This document shows positions 40,305 to 48,836 of a stretch of 64,000 bases of DNA, piece after piece. This DNA comes from a virus, in IMG/VR virus record IMGVR_UViG_3300044640_001495, positions 1-64,000 of that record; one strand, 5' to 3'. The translations under genes and the position numbers were made by a program. Under the pieces are notes generated by a model that saw nothing but the letters and a program-made list of their open reading frames with translations, was not told the DNA's origin and made no database searches. How positions within the stretch are numbered: the stretch's first letter is position 1; each line of letters opens with the position of its first letter.

Positions 40305-40787
40305 ATGGTTAAGTTTATAATAGCCACCATATTAATGGCTACAGCATCAGTAGTCAATGGTGCAGAATTACAACACAATTTTAATAGTCCATCCTTTTCA
40401 GGGATTGGATATAGTTCTCACGTTCTAACACTCTATCAATTAGAGACACAGGCCAGAGACAAAAATAAAGCAGCAGCTGATGCTCTTAAAGCAAAGGCAG
40501 AGAGTGATGCATTAAACACTCCGCAGGCTAAGTTTCAAGCAAACTTAGAAAGTCGTATCTATTCACAGTTGGCCAAGCAGATTACAGATAGTTTGTTTGG
40601 TGTTAACGGTGTTCCAGTGTGTACTGCTAACAGTGCAGGTAATTGCGGACAAATGGAAGTTGCCGGTAATAACATCACCTGGAAAGTAGAAGGTACATTT
40701 ATTATTGTTAGAATTGAAAATGTATTAGATCCAAGACAATTTACAGAAATGAAGGTGCCAAGTGGCACATTTGGATTTGGAGGATAA
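40305..40787 (+). CDS. csgF: Curli assembly factor CsgF
   Basis: The 160 residues start with a signal peptide (cleaved near VNGA-20). The mature N-terminus HNFNSPSFSGIGYSSHVL corresponds to the F-x-NP-x-F-G-G segment by which CsgF plugs the CsgG pore, and FQANLESRIYSQLAKQITDS to the helical neck. The C-terminus is beta-rich, as in CsgF. In bacteria CsgF anchors the curli nucleator at the outer-membrane pore. It is the first gene of the phage curli operon, 3 bases before csgG. Confidence 0.88.
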   Translation: MVKFIIATILMATASVVNGAELQHNFNSPSFSGIGYSSHVLTLYQLETQARDKNKAAADALKAKAESDALNTPQAKFQANLESRIYSQLAKQITDSLFGVNGVPVCTANSAGNCGQMEVAGNNITWKVEGTFIIVRIENVLDPRQFTEMKVPSGTFGFGG

Positions 40788-40790
40788 TAC

Positions 40791-42026
40791 ATGAAACAAA
40801 CACTATTATCCCTGGCCGTTGTAGCAGTATTGAGTGGGTGCGCATCAAGTTCGGCTATCAAAGAAAAAATAACTGGAAACCAGTTTGACGAACCGAAAGT
40901 CGAGTCTAGTAAATTTCTAAAGAAAGACTCTAATAAATTACAACCACCAGAAGGCGGACCGTTAACAGTGGCAGTGTATGGATTTAGAGATCTAACAGGG
41001 CAACGTAAAAGCCAGCCACTGATTGCGTCATTAAGTTCAGCTGTTACACAAGGTGCTGAAAACTATCTAATCAAGGCCCTACAGGATGTAGGTGATCAAC
41101 GCTGGTTCACAGTACTAGAACGTGTTGGCCTAGAGAACTTGATCAAAGAACGTCAAATGATTCGTCAAATGCGTGAGCAATACCAAGGCCGTGATGCCAA
41201 GATGTTGCCCCCAATGATGTTTGCCGGGATCATCATGGAAGGTGGCATTGTTGGCTACGATAGCAATACACTAACAGGCGGTAGTGGAGTAAGACTGTTT
41301 GGTATTGGGGCAAGCACACAATACCAATCAGACACTGTGACAGTTACCTTAAGAACAGTGAGCGTGTCTACAGGCGAAATTTTAACAACTGTGACAGTAA
41401 CTAAAACAGTGTTAAGTTATATGGACAAAGTGACATTATTGCGATTTGTTGGAGATGGCACAACTTTAGGTGCAAATGCAAATGCATTAGAGGGTGAGAT
41501 CGGCGGCAGCATAAATGAAAGTATCAACAAGGCAATCGACGTAGCTGTACAGGCAGCAGTGATTCAAACTATTAATGAAGGTGCTCGTAAAGGACACTGG
41601 GCATTTAAAAGCAATAAAGTAAGTTCTCCGGTTGCCGTTATTCCGGCGATACCTGCACCAGTAGTAATACCTGCACCAGTAGTAATACCTGCACCAGTAG
41701 TAATATCAGTACCAGTAGTAGAGGAGAAGAAAGATGTCGTGGTTCAATCACAAGCCAAACCCGAAACCAAAACCGAAGCCGTATCCAGTGCCCCCGCAGA
41801 AATAAAGAAAGAAGTTGTACCGGTTGAAAAACTTTCAGGTGAGATGATTTTAAAGGAAGCTTCTTACATTTATAAAGAGCCCGACCTAACAAGTCAAAAA
41901 ACTTGGCAGTTTAAGAAAGGTGCTTTAGTTACAATTATAGGACAAGAGGGTGATTGGGTAGCAGTCAGTGACTCACAAAAACGAAAAGGATTTGTTAATA
42001 AGGATGTACTGGTTAACAAACCTTAA
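40791..42026 (+). CDS. csgG: Curli secretion pore CsgG with C-terminal SH3 domain
   Basis: The 411 residues have a lipobox LSGC (Cys17) and a complete CsgG domain (residues 50-275): LTVAVYGFRDLTGQRKSQP, RWFTVLERVGLENLIKER, IMEGGIVGYDSNTLTGG, RLFGIGASTQYQSDTVTVTL and SVSTGEILTTVTVTKTVLSY. CsgG forms the nonameric outer-membrane channel for curli subunits. Unlike typical CsgG (about 275 residues), this one continues through a Pro/Val repeat (PAPVVIPAPVVI, residues 280-305) into a bacterial SH3 domain (EASYIYKEPDLTSQ, GDWVAVSDSQKRKGFV). Confidence 0.93.
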   Translation: MKQTLLSLAVVAVLSGCASSSAIKEKITGNQFDEPKVESSKFLKKDSNKLQPPEGGPLTVAVYGFRDLTGQRKSQPLIASLSSAVTQGAENYLIKALQDVGDQRWFTVLERVGLENLIKERQMIRQMREQYQGRDAKMLPPMMFAGIIMEGGIVGYDSNTLTGGSGVRLFGIGASTQYQSDTVTVTLRTVSVSTGEILTTVTVTKTVLSYMDKVTLLRFVGDGTTLGANANALEGEIGGSINESINKAIDVAVQAAVIQTINEGARKGHWAFKSNKVSSPVAVIPAIPAPVVIPAPVVIPAPVVISVPVVEEKKDVVVQSQAKPETKTEAVSSAPAEIKKEVVPVEKLSGEMILKEASYIYKEPDLTSQKTWQFKKGALVTIIGQEGDWVAVSDSQKRKGFVNKDVLVNKP

Positions 42027-42027
42027 T

Positions 42028-42076
42028 GGTGTTGGAATTTTAACATGTTGAAATTTTAACATGTTGAAATTTTAAC
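42028..42076 (+). repeat. Three direct repeats of a 16-bp unit
   Basis: ATGTTGAAATTTTAAC occurs exactly at 42045-42060 and 42061-42076, with a degenerate copy (GTGTTGGAATTTTAAC) just before. They fill the start of the gap between csgG and the curlin-repeat gene and could be a protein-binding array. Confidence 0.8.
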
Positions 42077-42104
42077 AGCGGCATTTAATTTCTAGAGTAC
42101 AGAG

Positions 42105-42112
42105 ATTAAATA
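42105..42112 (+). promoter_or_regulatory. Possible late box (ATTAAATA) before the curlin gene
   Basis: The box lies 108 bases before the curlin-repeat start. A TATAAT at about 42160 and a GGTCA-A-TGACC palindrome also lie in this leader, so the subunit gene may have its own control. Confidence 0.35.
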
Positions 42113-42220
42113 AAATTACAAGAAGTAAGTCTACGGAGAGGAGTAGATTAGAGAAGTGGTATAATTATAGGTCAATGACCAGGAACTTGTCAGCAAACAA
42201 TAAACTGACATTTTAAAAAA

Positions 42221-43036
42221 ATGAAACAAACAATGACAGGCGGTTGTGGGTTGTCGAGAAAATTACTCACAGTGATGCTGATGAGCTTTGCCACCATAAG
42301 TGGTGCTCAGACAGCAACAGGTCCTAACAAGGTTTATATCGAACAAGTGGGTAGTAGCAATACTATCACAATTGAACAAGTTGGCGGGACTAACAATGTT
42401 GGCGGCGTTACTACAACTGTAGCAACGACAGTAGCAGGAACAGGTATTACTACACTGACTCCAGACGCACCGAGTGCTACTAACTATGGAACTATTACCG
42501 GAAGCACAAACATAGTTGACATTACACAAACAGGAAATGCTAACAGTAGCCAATACAATATTCGTGGAAGTAATAACAGCTACACTACTAATATGTTAGG
42601 CAATGGTAATCAAACTAGATTAACTATTGGCAATACCAACAACGCTACAAACAGCCAAAACGTTATTACAGAACAAATTATCGGTAATAACAATATGATT
42701 CTACAAGATCTAGTTGGTAGCAATATTACTACTAACACAGTTTTGGATGGAGATAATAACCAAGTTACTAGTAGTTTGTTAAGCAGCAGAGGTAGTGTAT
42801 CAAATGTAGCTAATGGAAACGCTAACGTGTTCAACATCCAGCAATTAGATGCAGCGGGTGCTAACGGACATGTTCTTGCTATGATGACCACAGGCGACTA
42901 CAACAGCATCACCACACAGCAACAAGGCACCAACGATACCACAGTTAATATACAAACACAGGGTAGCAACAACACTATCACAGTTCGTACAAGTAGTTCA
43001 GCTATTGTATCTCCAGCCACAGCGATTGCGAGATAA
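42221..43036 (+). CDS. Curlin-repeat protein (CsgA/CsgB-like amyloid subunit)
   Basis: The 271 residues begin with a long signal peptide (cleavage near ISGA-Q). The mature part is Asn/Thr/Gln/Gly-rich with imperfect curlin repeats of the type I-x-Q-x-G-x-x-N: VYIEQVGSSNTITIEQVGGT, IVDITQTGNANSSQYNIRGS, ITTQQQGTNDTTVNIQTQGS. In CsgA each repeat is a strand-turn-strand unit of a cross-beta solenoid. Here about ten units can be guessed, twice the number in E. coli CsgA. It should be exported by CsgG and form extracellular fibres. Confidence 0.82.
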   Translation: MKQTMTGGCGLSRKLLTVMLMSFATISGAQTATGPNKVYIEQVGSSNTITIEQVGGTNNVGGVTTTVATTVAGTGITTLTPDAPSATNYGTITGSTNIVDITQTGNANSSQYNIRGSNNSYTTNMLGNGNQTRLTIGNTNNATNSQNVITEQIIGNNNMILQDLVGSNITTNTVLDGDNNQVTSSLLSSRGSVSNVANGNANVFNIQQLDAAGANGHVLAMMTTGDYNSITTQQQGTNDTTVNIQTQGSNNTITVRTSSSAIVSPATAIAR

Positions 43037-43038
43037 TT

Positions 43039-44133
43039 ATGCGTGTCTTGTTGTTAGCCCTACTGCTAACAGTGGCCAGCCCTTCTTGGGCTGGCATTGG
43101 CACGGTTTCAGAAAACAAAGGCACAGCCTGTGAAGTTGAACGCAATAAGAAAAAGATGTCAGGAGTTAAGGGTGCTGAAATTGAAAGCATGGACACTTAT
43201 ACAACCGGTGCTTGTGTAAGTAATATAACATTCAAAGATGATACCAAAGTCAAAGTTACAGAAAACAGCAGATTGCTTATCGACGATTTTGTTTTCGATC
43301 CTAAGAAATCAGATGCAGGCAAGCTCGCGCTCAAAGTTGGTATGGGCACTGTCCGATACGCTAGCGGACAAATTGCTAAAAATAATCCGCAACAGGTAAA
43401 CATCAAAACTCCAACAGCTACAGTAGCAGTGCGTGGCACTGATTTCACTATGACTGTGGATGAAACTGGGCAAAGTCTTATCATGCTGGTTCCTAGTTGT
43501 AAAGACGAAAAAGACGTTAAACAATTTGAACTAGATGAACAACGATGTAAGGTTGGCAGTATCACAGTGACTACAGGCATTGGATCAGTGACCTTAGACA
43601 AGGCATTCGAAGCTACCTATGTCACCAGTGCTTCAATGATGCCAACTTCCCCAGTTATTGTCAATACCGTTGAAGGCAAGATAGGTAATAACTTAATCAT
43701 TGTTAAGCCTCAAGAAGTCTTGCAGGCAATTAAAGATGCCGGCAGATCAAAACGTGATACTGAATTAGAAGAACTCGAGGCAGACGCCCAACGACAAATA
43801 GCTATGCGTGTTGAAAAAGCCAACGAAAAAAGCGACCCTGTACTATTGCCAGATACATTTTCTGATGGTAAGAAAGGATGTAATCCAAGTACTACTGTTT
43901 GCGTGGCATGGGAAAAGAACGACTCTCCTGATATACAAAGTAAAGGCAAAGGTACAGCCTATAGAAGTAATACAGATCATTATGCTGAAGTTAAAACCAC
44001 AGGCTATGATTCAAACACATTTGTGTCTATAAGCCACAATGATCAATATGCGTTTACGTTTGTTGGTAGCGGAGATCCAGGCGGTAATGTAGTAAACATT
44101 GTACAAAAGACTGGAGTGTTAAGACGTCCATGA
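43039..44133 (+). CDS. Exported FecR-domain protein
   Basis: The 364 residues start with a signal peptide (MRVLLLALLLTVASPSWAG). Residues 50-160 form a FecR domain: DDTKVKVTENSRLLIDDFVF and VNIKTPTATVAVRGTDFTMT. The middle holds a charged helix (RDTELEELEADAQRQIAMRV) and the C-terminus is beta-like. Bacterial operons often pair an exported FecR protein with a CHASE2-cyclase, and such a cyclase ends this operon. It starts two bases after the curlin gene and overlaps the next by 4. Confidence 0.82.
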   Translation: MRVLLLALLLTVASPSWAGIGTVSENKGTACEVERNKKKMSGVKGAEIESMDTYTTGACVSNITFKDDTKVKVTENSRLLIDDFVFDPKKSDAGKLALKVGMGTVRYASGQIAKNNPQQVNIKTPTATVAVRGTDFTMTVDETGQSLIMLVPSCKDEKDVKQFELDEQRCKVGSITVTTGIGSVTLDKAFEATYVTSASMMPTSPVIVNTVEGKIGNNLIIVKPQEVLQAIKDAGRSKRDTELEELEADAQRQIAMRVEKANEKSDPVLLPDTFSDGKKGCNPSTTVCVAWEKNDSPDIQSKGKGTAYRSNTDHYAEVKTTGYDSNTFVSISHNDQYAFTFVGSGDPGGNVVNIVQKTGVLRRP

Positions 44134-45785
44134 AACGAATAATTTTTTTATTGTTATTATTCTGCTCTAACGCATTTGGCGCCCTAACAGATATAAAGTT
44201 TGGACGATACCAAATTGCAGACAGCCAATGGAATGTCAGTGCCTGTTTGAATACAACAACCTGCCAAATTTACAGTAAGCAACCTGGTACTATGTACAAA
44301 ATACCATGGTTCAATGGAACTTGGAGTTGGCAGTCAGGACAGTATGTACAATTTGGGTTGACAGGGAATGCCAGCTATCCCTACGAAGGCAAAGTTTACA
44401 ACAGCAACGGCACACTAGCTGGTACTATAGGCACAGGTAAAATTGTCAACATGGGTCCAGATTATTTCTTCTTTGTAGGCAATGACAACAATACAGGACA
44501 GCTATTCAGTGGCAGCTCGGGTATGTCAACTACCAGCGGAGTATCGTGGACTGGCGCACTTAATCCGACTATACAACAGGCCGATACATACGCTAACGCC
44601 ACGTATTCTACAGTACCGTTAAGTTCAGGGCAGACTGCTACATCTACTCCTAGTAATGCGGCGCCGCCGCCACCTGCGCCTACCGCAATTTACAATAACA
44701 GTTCTGGTGTGTATGTTACCAGAGCAATACCAACTAGCAATAATAGTCCAAGCAATGAAGGTCCTACTAATGCGTTTGATAACAATCCCTATACCAAGTA
44801 CTTAAACTTCGATAAACAAAATGCTGGAGTTACTATCCAATTAAATGCTGGGCGAGTTGTTACTAGTTTTAAATTAACTACAGCTAATGATGCTGTAGAG
44901 CGAGATCCAACAAGTTATAAACTCTACGGATCAAATGACGGATCAACATGGACATTAATTCAACAAGGCGCACTATCTTTGTCCGATAATAGATTTAGTG
45001 TTAGTAGCGATATCGCAGTAACTAACTCTACGGCCTATGTTTATTATTTTATGATATTCCCTTCTATTAAAAACAATGCTGGTAATAGCGTACAAATTGC
45101 AGAGATTACCTATTTCTATGATGCTAATAGTACAACCACAAGTACAGCAACTAGCAATACTATTGTTGATCCAACAACCGCCGCCGCAAATACGTTATGT
45201 TGCGGTGGATCAGCAGCCGCATTTAATGCTAACACAACAAACACGGCTAAAGTTTTAACATTCGTTAATAGAACAACTGCCGATAGCCAAGTACACATAG
45301 AACAGATCGGCACACAAAACGTAGTTGAAGTAAATCAAAGCGGGACTAAAAATAATTATGTCGAATATTACGGCAATGGTCTAAGCAATGATATTAATAT
45401 CGCACAAACAGGAAATGCTACAACACAGGCAAATTATGTTGACTTGAGAGTTGTGGGTAATTTTAACTTAGTAGATCTACAACAGACCAGTACTGGTGGT
45501 ACTAAAGGAATATTTGCTGATGTCAGCGGCAATAACAATAGTTTGCTGGTACAACAAAAAGACGGCGGCAGTCACTATGCTGAAATCACACTAAGTGGCG
45601 GTAATAAGAATGTCGACGTACTGCAACAAGGCAGCGCCAGTCATATGGCCAAAGTTAATCTAAGCGGTACACCTACTGATCTAAGTCTAACACAAAGTGG
45701 CAGTACTCAAAACTACTATTCAATCACTCACAACTGCACCACTGTAGGCGGTTGTGCTAAAATTACTGTGACACAGGGACAATAA
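44130..45785 (+). CDS. Discoidin (F5/8 C) plus curlin-repeat secreted protein
   Basis: The 551 residues have a signal peptide (MKRIIFLLLLFCSNAFG), an N-terminal beta domain, a Pro-rich linker (residues 172-190), and an F5/8 type C/discoidin-like domain (about 205-335: SNEGPTNAFDNNPYTKYLNF, SFKLTTANDAVERDPTSYKL, YGSNDGSTWTLI). The last 165 residues are curlin-like repeats (VHIEQIGTQNVVEVNQSGTK, INIAQTGNATTQANYVDLRV). It could be a CsgB-like nucleator or a fibre-tip adhesin binding glycans through discoidin. I know no such combination. Confidence 0.75.
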   Translation: MKRIIFLLLLFCSNAFGALTDIKFGRYQIADSQWNVSACLNTTTCQIYSKQPGTMYKIPWFNGTWSWQSGQYVQFGLTGNASYPYEGKVYNSNGTLAGTIGTGKIVNMGPDYFFFVGNDNNTGQLFSGSSGMSTTSGVSWTGALNPTIQQADTYANATYSTVPLSSGQTATSTPSNAAPPPPAPTAIYNNSSGVYVTRAIPTSNNSPSNEGPTNAFDNNPYTKYLNFDKQNAGVTIQLNAGRVVTSFKLTTANDAVERDPTSYKLYGSNDGSTWTLIQQGALSLSDNRFSVSSDIAVTNSTAYVYYFMIFPSIKNNAGNSVQIAEITYFYDANSTTTSTATSNTIVDPTTAAANTLCCGGSAAAFNANTTNTAKVLTFVNRTTADSQVHIEQIGTQNVVEVNQSGTKNNYVEYYGNGLSNDINIAQTGNATTQANYVDLRVVGNFNLVDLQQTSTGGTKGIFADVSGNNNSLLVQQKDGGSHYAEITLSGGNKNVDVLQQGSASHMAKVNLSGTPTDLSLTQSGSTQNYYSITHNCTTVGGCAKITVTQGQ

Positions 45786-45790
45786 AACAG

Positions 45791-45798
45791 CATAAATA
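45791..45798 (+). promoter_or_regulatory. T4-type late box (CATAAATA), leaderless spacing
   Basis: The box ends 4 bases before the cyclase ATG (45803). Within one base the predicted start is the ATG itself. Confidence 0.55.
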
Positions 45799-45802
45799 TT
45801 TC

Positions 45803-47845
45803 ATGCTGAAAAAAATCCTAACTAGTCCTTGGACTGCCCTATTAACATTGGCACTTATTGTAAGTATAAGAATCGCCGATCCTGTCTTTGTAGAAAGTGT
45901 AAGACTACGCTACTTTGACACACTGATTACTAATAAAACTCCAACTGCCAATAACATCTATACGGTAAACATAGATGAAGCAGCATTGGACAAATATGGC
46001 CAGTGGCCTTTACCAAGGGCAGAGTATGCAAAAATTATTAAAGATCTTTATGATCGTGGTGCTGGCCTTGTTGTGCTCAATGTTATCATGGCTGAGCCTG
46101 ATCGCACTGGTGGCGATGCTGTTCTCGCAACGGCCCTAAAACAATATCCAGTTGTAATGGGCAGCGTACCATCACAAAAAACTAAGAACTCTCCTCGCAA
46201 TCCAGGTAGTGCTGTACTAGGTCCAGAGTGGCAGGATCAAATTGTACAATACCCGGGACTTATTGCCAATGTACCTCAGTTAGAAAATGCAGCAGCAGGC
46301 ATTGGTATCGTTAGTACACTGCCAGAAGTAGACGGTGTTAATCGACGACTGCCCCTAGTTGTATCCGTTGATGGTAAATTATATCCCAGTATGTCTATGG
46401 AAGCACTTAGAGTCGCAGCTGGTGATTCAACCTTCCAAGTCAAGCTCAATGAAAATGGTGTTGAGAAAATGCGCATACCCAAGTTTGGTCCTATTACAAC
46501 AGATGCGTTAGGTCGTGTATGGATCGATTGGAGTCAAGAAAACCAACAGGCGAGTCTTTTGGACTTGCCCAAAAACTTTAATGGTGCTATAGTTATAGTA
46601 GGTCCAACAGCCGCAGGCATTGCTAATCCTTTGCCTACAGCTAAAGGTGCAGTGTGGCCGCAGGATGTACAAGCGGCAGCAATGGCAACTATGATCAACG
46701 GAGTGGTAATTCAACGTCCCGACTATGCCGACGGAGTTGAAATCCTAGCATTACTAGTATTCGGCATATTGTTAATTTTCTTATCGAGGTGGACTTATGT
46801 TGGAATTGGTTCTGCTGTGGTTATTGTTGGTGCCGTCGTTCCTGGTACTATGTACGCTTTCAGTAATTGGCTCATCCTATCAGATGCGACTGCAATCACG
46901 TTTGGGCTTGTTATCGTTGCTCTTCATACTTATGGCGTTAAATTTGTAAGCGAGTTCTTACAGAAGCAGGCCATAAAGAAACAGTTTGCGGGTTATTGCT
47001 CTAAAGAAGTTGTAGAGCTACTACAAAAAGATCCAGACTTAATCAAGCGTGGTGTACGCAAAGATGTATCAGTTATGTTCAGTGACCTGCGTGGCTTTAC
47101 TCCTATTGGTGAACACTATGGTGATGATGTAGGCGGACTAGGCAAGTATATGAACGGCTACATGGATGCTATCAGTCGTCCTATCATGAACAACAACGGC
47201 ATGATATTAAAGTATGTAGGTGATGCGAGTATGCACATACATGGTGCTCCTATCGAAGACACCAATCATGCTAGAACTATTGTTGCTGTTGGCCTAGAGA
47301 TGCTGGATGCTGTTGACGAATACACAAAACTGATGGAAGCACAAGGATTACCACCTGCCGCAATGGGTTGGGGTTGCAATACTGGTATTGGCTTTATTGG
47401 CGAGATGGGATCAACTGACAGACACGGTTATGACATCTTAGGTGATATGGTGTCAACCGCGGCACGACTAGAAGCACGTTGTAAGGCCTATGGTGTACTA
47501 TGTATTATTGGTGCTGAAACATACAATCGTACCAAAGACGACTTCTTTTATCTAATGATAGATAACTTACAGCCTAAAGGAAAAACTGTGGCAGACTTGA
47601 TCTATACAGTATTACGTACTAAGGGTGCAGACTACACTAGAGATAAGATAGCACACGAAGTGATGCATGACTTGTACCGACAGAAAAAGTTTGACGAAGC
47701 TGCCGCTATGTGTGCAAAGCTAAAGGGCAACTTTGGTGGACAAATGGACAAGTACTACAAAATCTGGATCGAGCGTTGCGACTTTATGAAACTGCAAGAT
47801 CTAGGCGACAACTGGAACGGCGAGTTTGTTGCTCACGAGAAGTAA
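45803..47845 (+). CDS. CHASE2-domain class III nucleotide cyclase
   Basis: The 680 residues comprise an N-terminal membrane helix (8-25), a periplasmic CHASE2 domain (30-305, with YTVNIDEAALDKYGQWPLPR), three membrane helices (310-378) and a class III cyclase domain (420-600). VSVMFSDLRGFTP supplies the metal-binding Asp, LKYVGDASMHIHGAP the Lys and second Asp, and YDILGDMVSTAARLE the transition-state Arg; the usual Asn of the VN-x-x-AR motif is Ser here (near 548). It should make cAMP or a related signal in response to the periplasm. It is the last gene of the curli operon. Confidence 0.88.
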   Translation: MLKKILTSPWTALLTLALIVSIRIADPVFVESVRLRYFDTLITNKTPTANNIYTVNIDEAALDKYGQWPLPRAEYAKIIKDLYDRGAGLVVLNVIMAEPDRTGGDAVLATALKQYPVVMGSVPSQKTKNSPRNPGSAVLGPEWQDQIVQYPGLIANVPQLENAAAGIGIVSTLPEVDGVNRRLPLVVSVDGKLYPSMSMEALRVAAGDSTFQVKLNENGVEKMRIPKFGPITTDALGRVWIDWSQENQQASLLDLPKNFNGAIVIVGPTAAGIANPLPTAKGAVWPQDVQAAAMATMINGVVIQRPDYADGVEILALLVFGILLIFLSRWTYVGIGSAVVIVGAVVPGTMYAFSNWLILSDATAITFGLVIVALHTYGVKFVSEFLQKQAIKKQFAGYCSKEVVELLQKDPDLIKRGVRKDVSVMFSDLRGFTPIGEHYGDDVGGLGKYMNGYMDAISRPIMNNNGMILKYVGDASMHIHGAPIEDTNHARTIVAVGLEMLDAVDEYTKLMEAQGLPPAAMGWGCNTGIGFIGEMGSTDRHGYDILGDMVSTAARLEARCKAYGVLCIIGAETYNRTKDDFFYLMIDNLQPKGKTVADLIYTVLRTKGADYTRDKIAHEVMHDLYRQKKFDEAAAMCAKLKGNFGGQMDKYYKIWIERCDFMKLQDLGDNWNGEFVAHEK

Positions 47846-47847
47846 TC

Positions 47848-48330
47848 TTATCTAACTATCATAGCAAAAGTAAACATCACCGTAGGGACCGCTATTGCCA
47901 TAAAACTTGTACCTATAAGTACTCTGTCTATCATGTCAGACTGTGCTTGTATTTTGGCATTTTTTATGTCTGCTTCTAGTTTAGCACGTTCTTTATACAT
48001 ACGCACACGCTCGGCCATCATCTCGTCCCAAACATCTTTGTTACCTGACCATATCAACATTTCTTTCAATTCTTTTTCAGTGTCACGCAAGGCCTTGCTC
48101 TGCATGGCAATCTGAACTGACATGGCTCTAATCTGACCGTCTGTGAGAATCTTTTTGCTAGTTTGTGCCTCTACATTAGCACTGTGAATCTTATCGCTGT
48201 TTTCAAAGAACTTGGCAAACTGTCCATAGAGACTGTTGACATCTTTGCCCAGAGCAATGGCCTTTTTAATATAGCTCACTGACTGTTGTGCGGCCGTGAA
48301 GGCAATACCAAGTGTGATAGGATCAATCAT
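47848..48330 (-). CDS. Coiled-coil protein with C-terminal membrane anchor, 160 aa
   Basis: The protein is helical: MIDPITLGIAFTAAQQSVSY, then a charged coiled coil (AQTSKKILTDGQIRAMSVQI, ERVRMYKERAKLEADIKNAK) and a membrane segment at the end (IGTSFMAIAVPTVMFTFAMI). I recall this type in marine T4-like phages. It is the last gene of the minus-strand cassette and converges with the cyclase gene, ending 3 bases from it. A lysis or membrane-scaffold role is possible. Confidence 0.65.
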   Translation of the reverse strand: MIDPITLGIAFTAAQQSVSYIKKAIALGKDVNSLYGQFAKFFENSDKIHSANVEAQTSKKILTDGQIRAMSVQIAMQSKALRDTEKELKEMLIWSGNKDVWDEMMAERVRMYKERAKLEADIKNAKIQAQSDMIDRVLIGTSFMAIAVPTVMFTFAMIVR

Positions 48331-48485
48331 GTTTTCTTGGGTGCCTTATCTTTAGGTGGAGGTTTAGACCATTCCAGGCATACCACTTTGCGATTGTATA
48401 CATCGCCAGTCCATGTCCATTTGACACACCGAGGCTCGTTTGATAACATGCCTGCTAGTAATAGCGAGGCAATTGCATTTACCAT
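48327..48485 (-). CDS. Small protein, 52 aa
   Basis: A perfect AGGAGGAG lies 6 bases before the ATG at 48485. The product MVNAIASLLLAGMLSNEPRC has a short hydrophobic N-terminus, probably a signal peptide, then VKWTWTGDVYNRKVVCLEWS and a Pro/Lys tail; the two Cys could form a disulphide in the periplasm. Its stop overlaps the next start (ATGA). It could be a spanin-like or inhibitory peptide; the function is unknown. Confidence 0.65.
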   Translation of the reverse strand: MVNAIASLLLAGMLSNEPRCVKWTWTGDVYNRKVVCLEWSKPPPKDKAPKKT

Positions 48486-48503
48486 AATCGCTCCTCCTAC
48501 AAA

Positions 48504-48836
48504 TTAACTTTCGCCTGCTGCGGCTGACTTATCGTCCTCAGATTTCTTTTTAGATTGTGTAATCTTGTTAATTTCTGTTTCTGCTTCTACACGTTCAAAC
48601 TCAATTGTCTTGCCTCGTAGGTGTAATACTGTATTGACCTTTTGATTTAGTCGAATCAAATCGTTGTCCAACATACGTATACGATCGATTAGGGCGATAA
48701 GAACGGTGTTAGCTTCGCTGATAACGGGCTTGACTTCTTTCGTGGCCCATTCCCAAACATACTTGATGATAAAGCCCATTCCCACTGCCATGACAATTGG
48801 AAAACCATATTTGTTTACAAGTTCAACTATATCCAT
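48504..48836 (-). CDS. Membrane-anchored helical protein, 110 aa
   Basis: Residues 8-26 (KYGFPIVMAVGMGFIIKYVW) form a membrane segment, followed by a long helix (IALIDRIRMLDNDLIRLNQK) and a charged tail. It is a paralogue in layout of the 93-aa protein at 49533 (same N-in helix and IDxRI/RVK motif), indicating duplication within the cassette. Holin or antiholin function is plausible. Confidence 0.65.
   Translation of the reverse strand: MDIVELVNKYGFPIVMAVGMGFIIKYVWEWATKEVKPVISEANTVLIALIDRIRMLDNDLIRLNQKVNTVLHLRGKTIEFERVEAETEINKITQSKKKSEDDKSAAAGES

Noticed and set aside
42028-42076. CRISPR array or iteron origin
   Set aside because: Only three adjacent 16-bp units without spacers are present, and no replication genes lie nearby.
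42263-42553. Cys-rich antisense ORF in the curlin gene
   Set aside because: The Cys/Ser pattern is just the reverse complement of repeated Asn/Thr/Gln codons in the curlin repeats.
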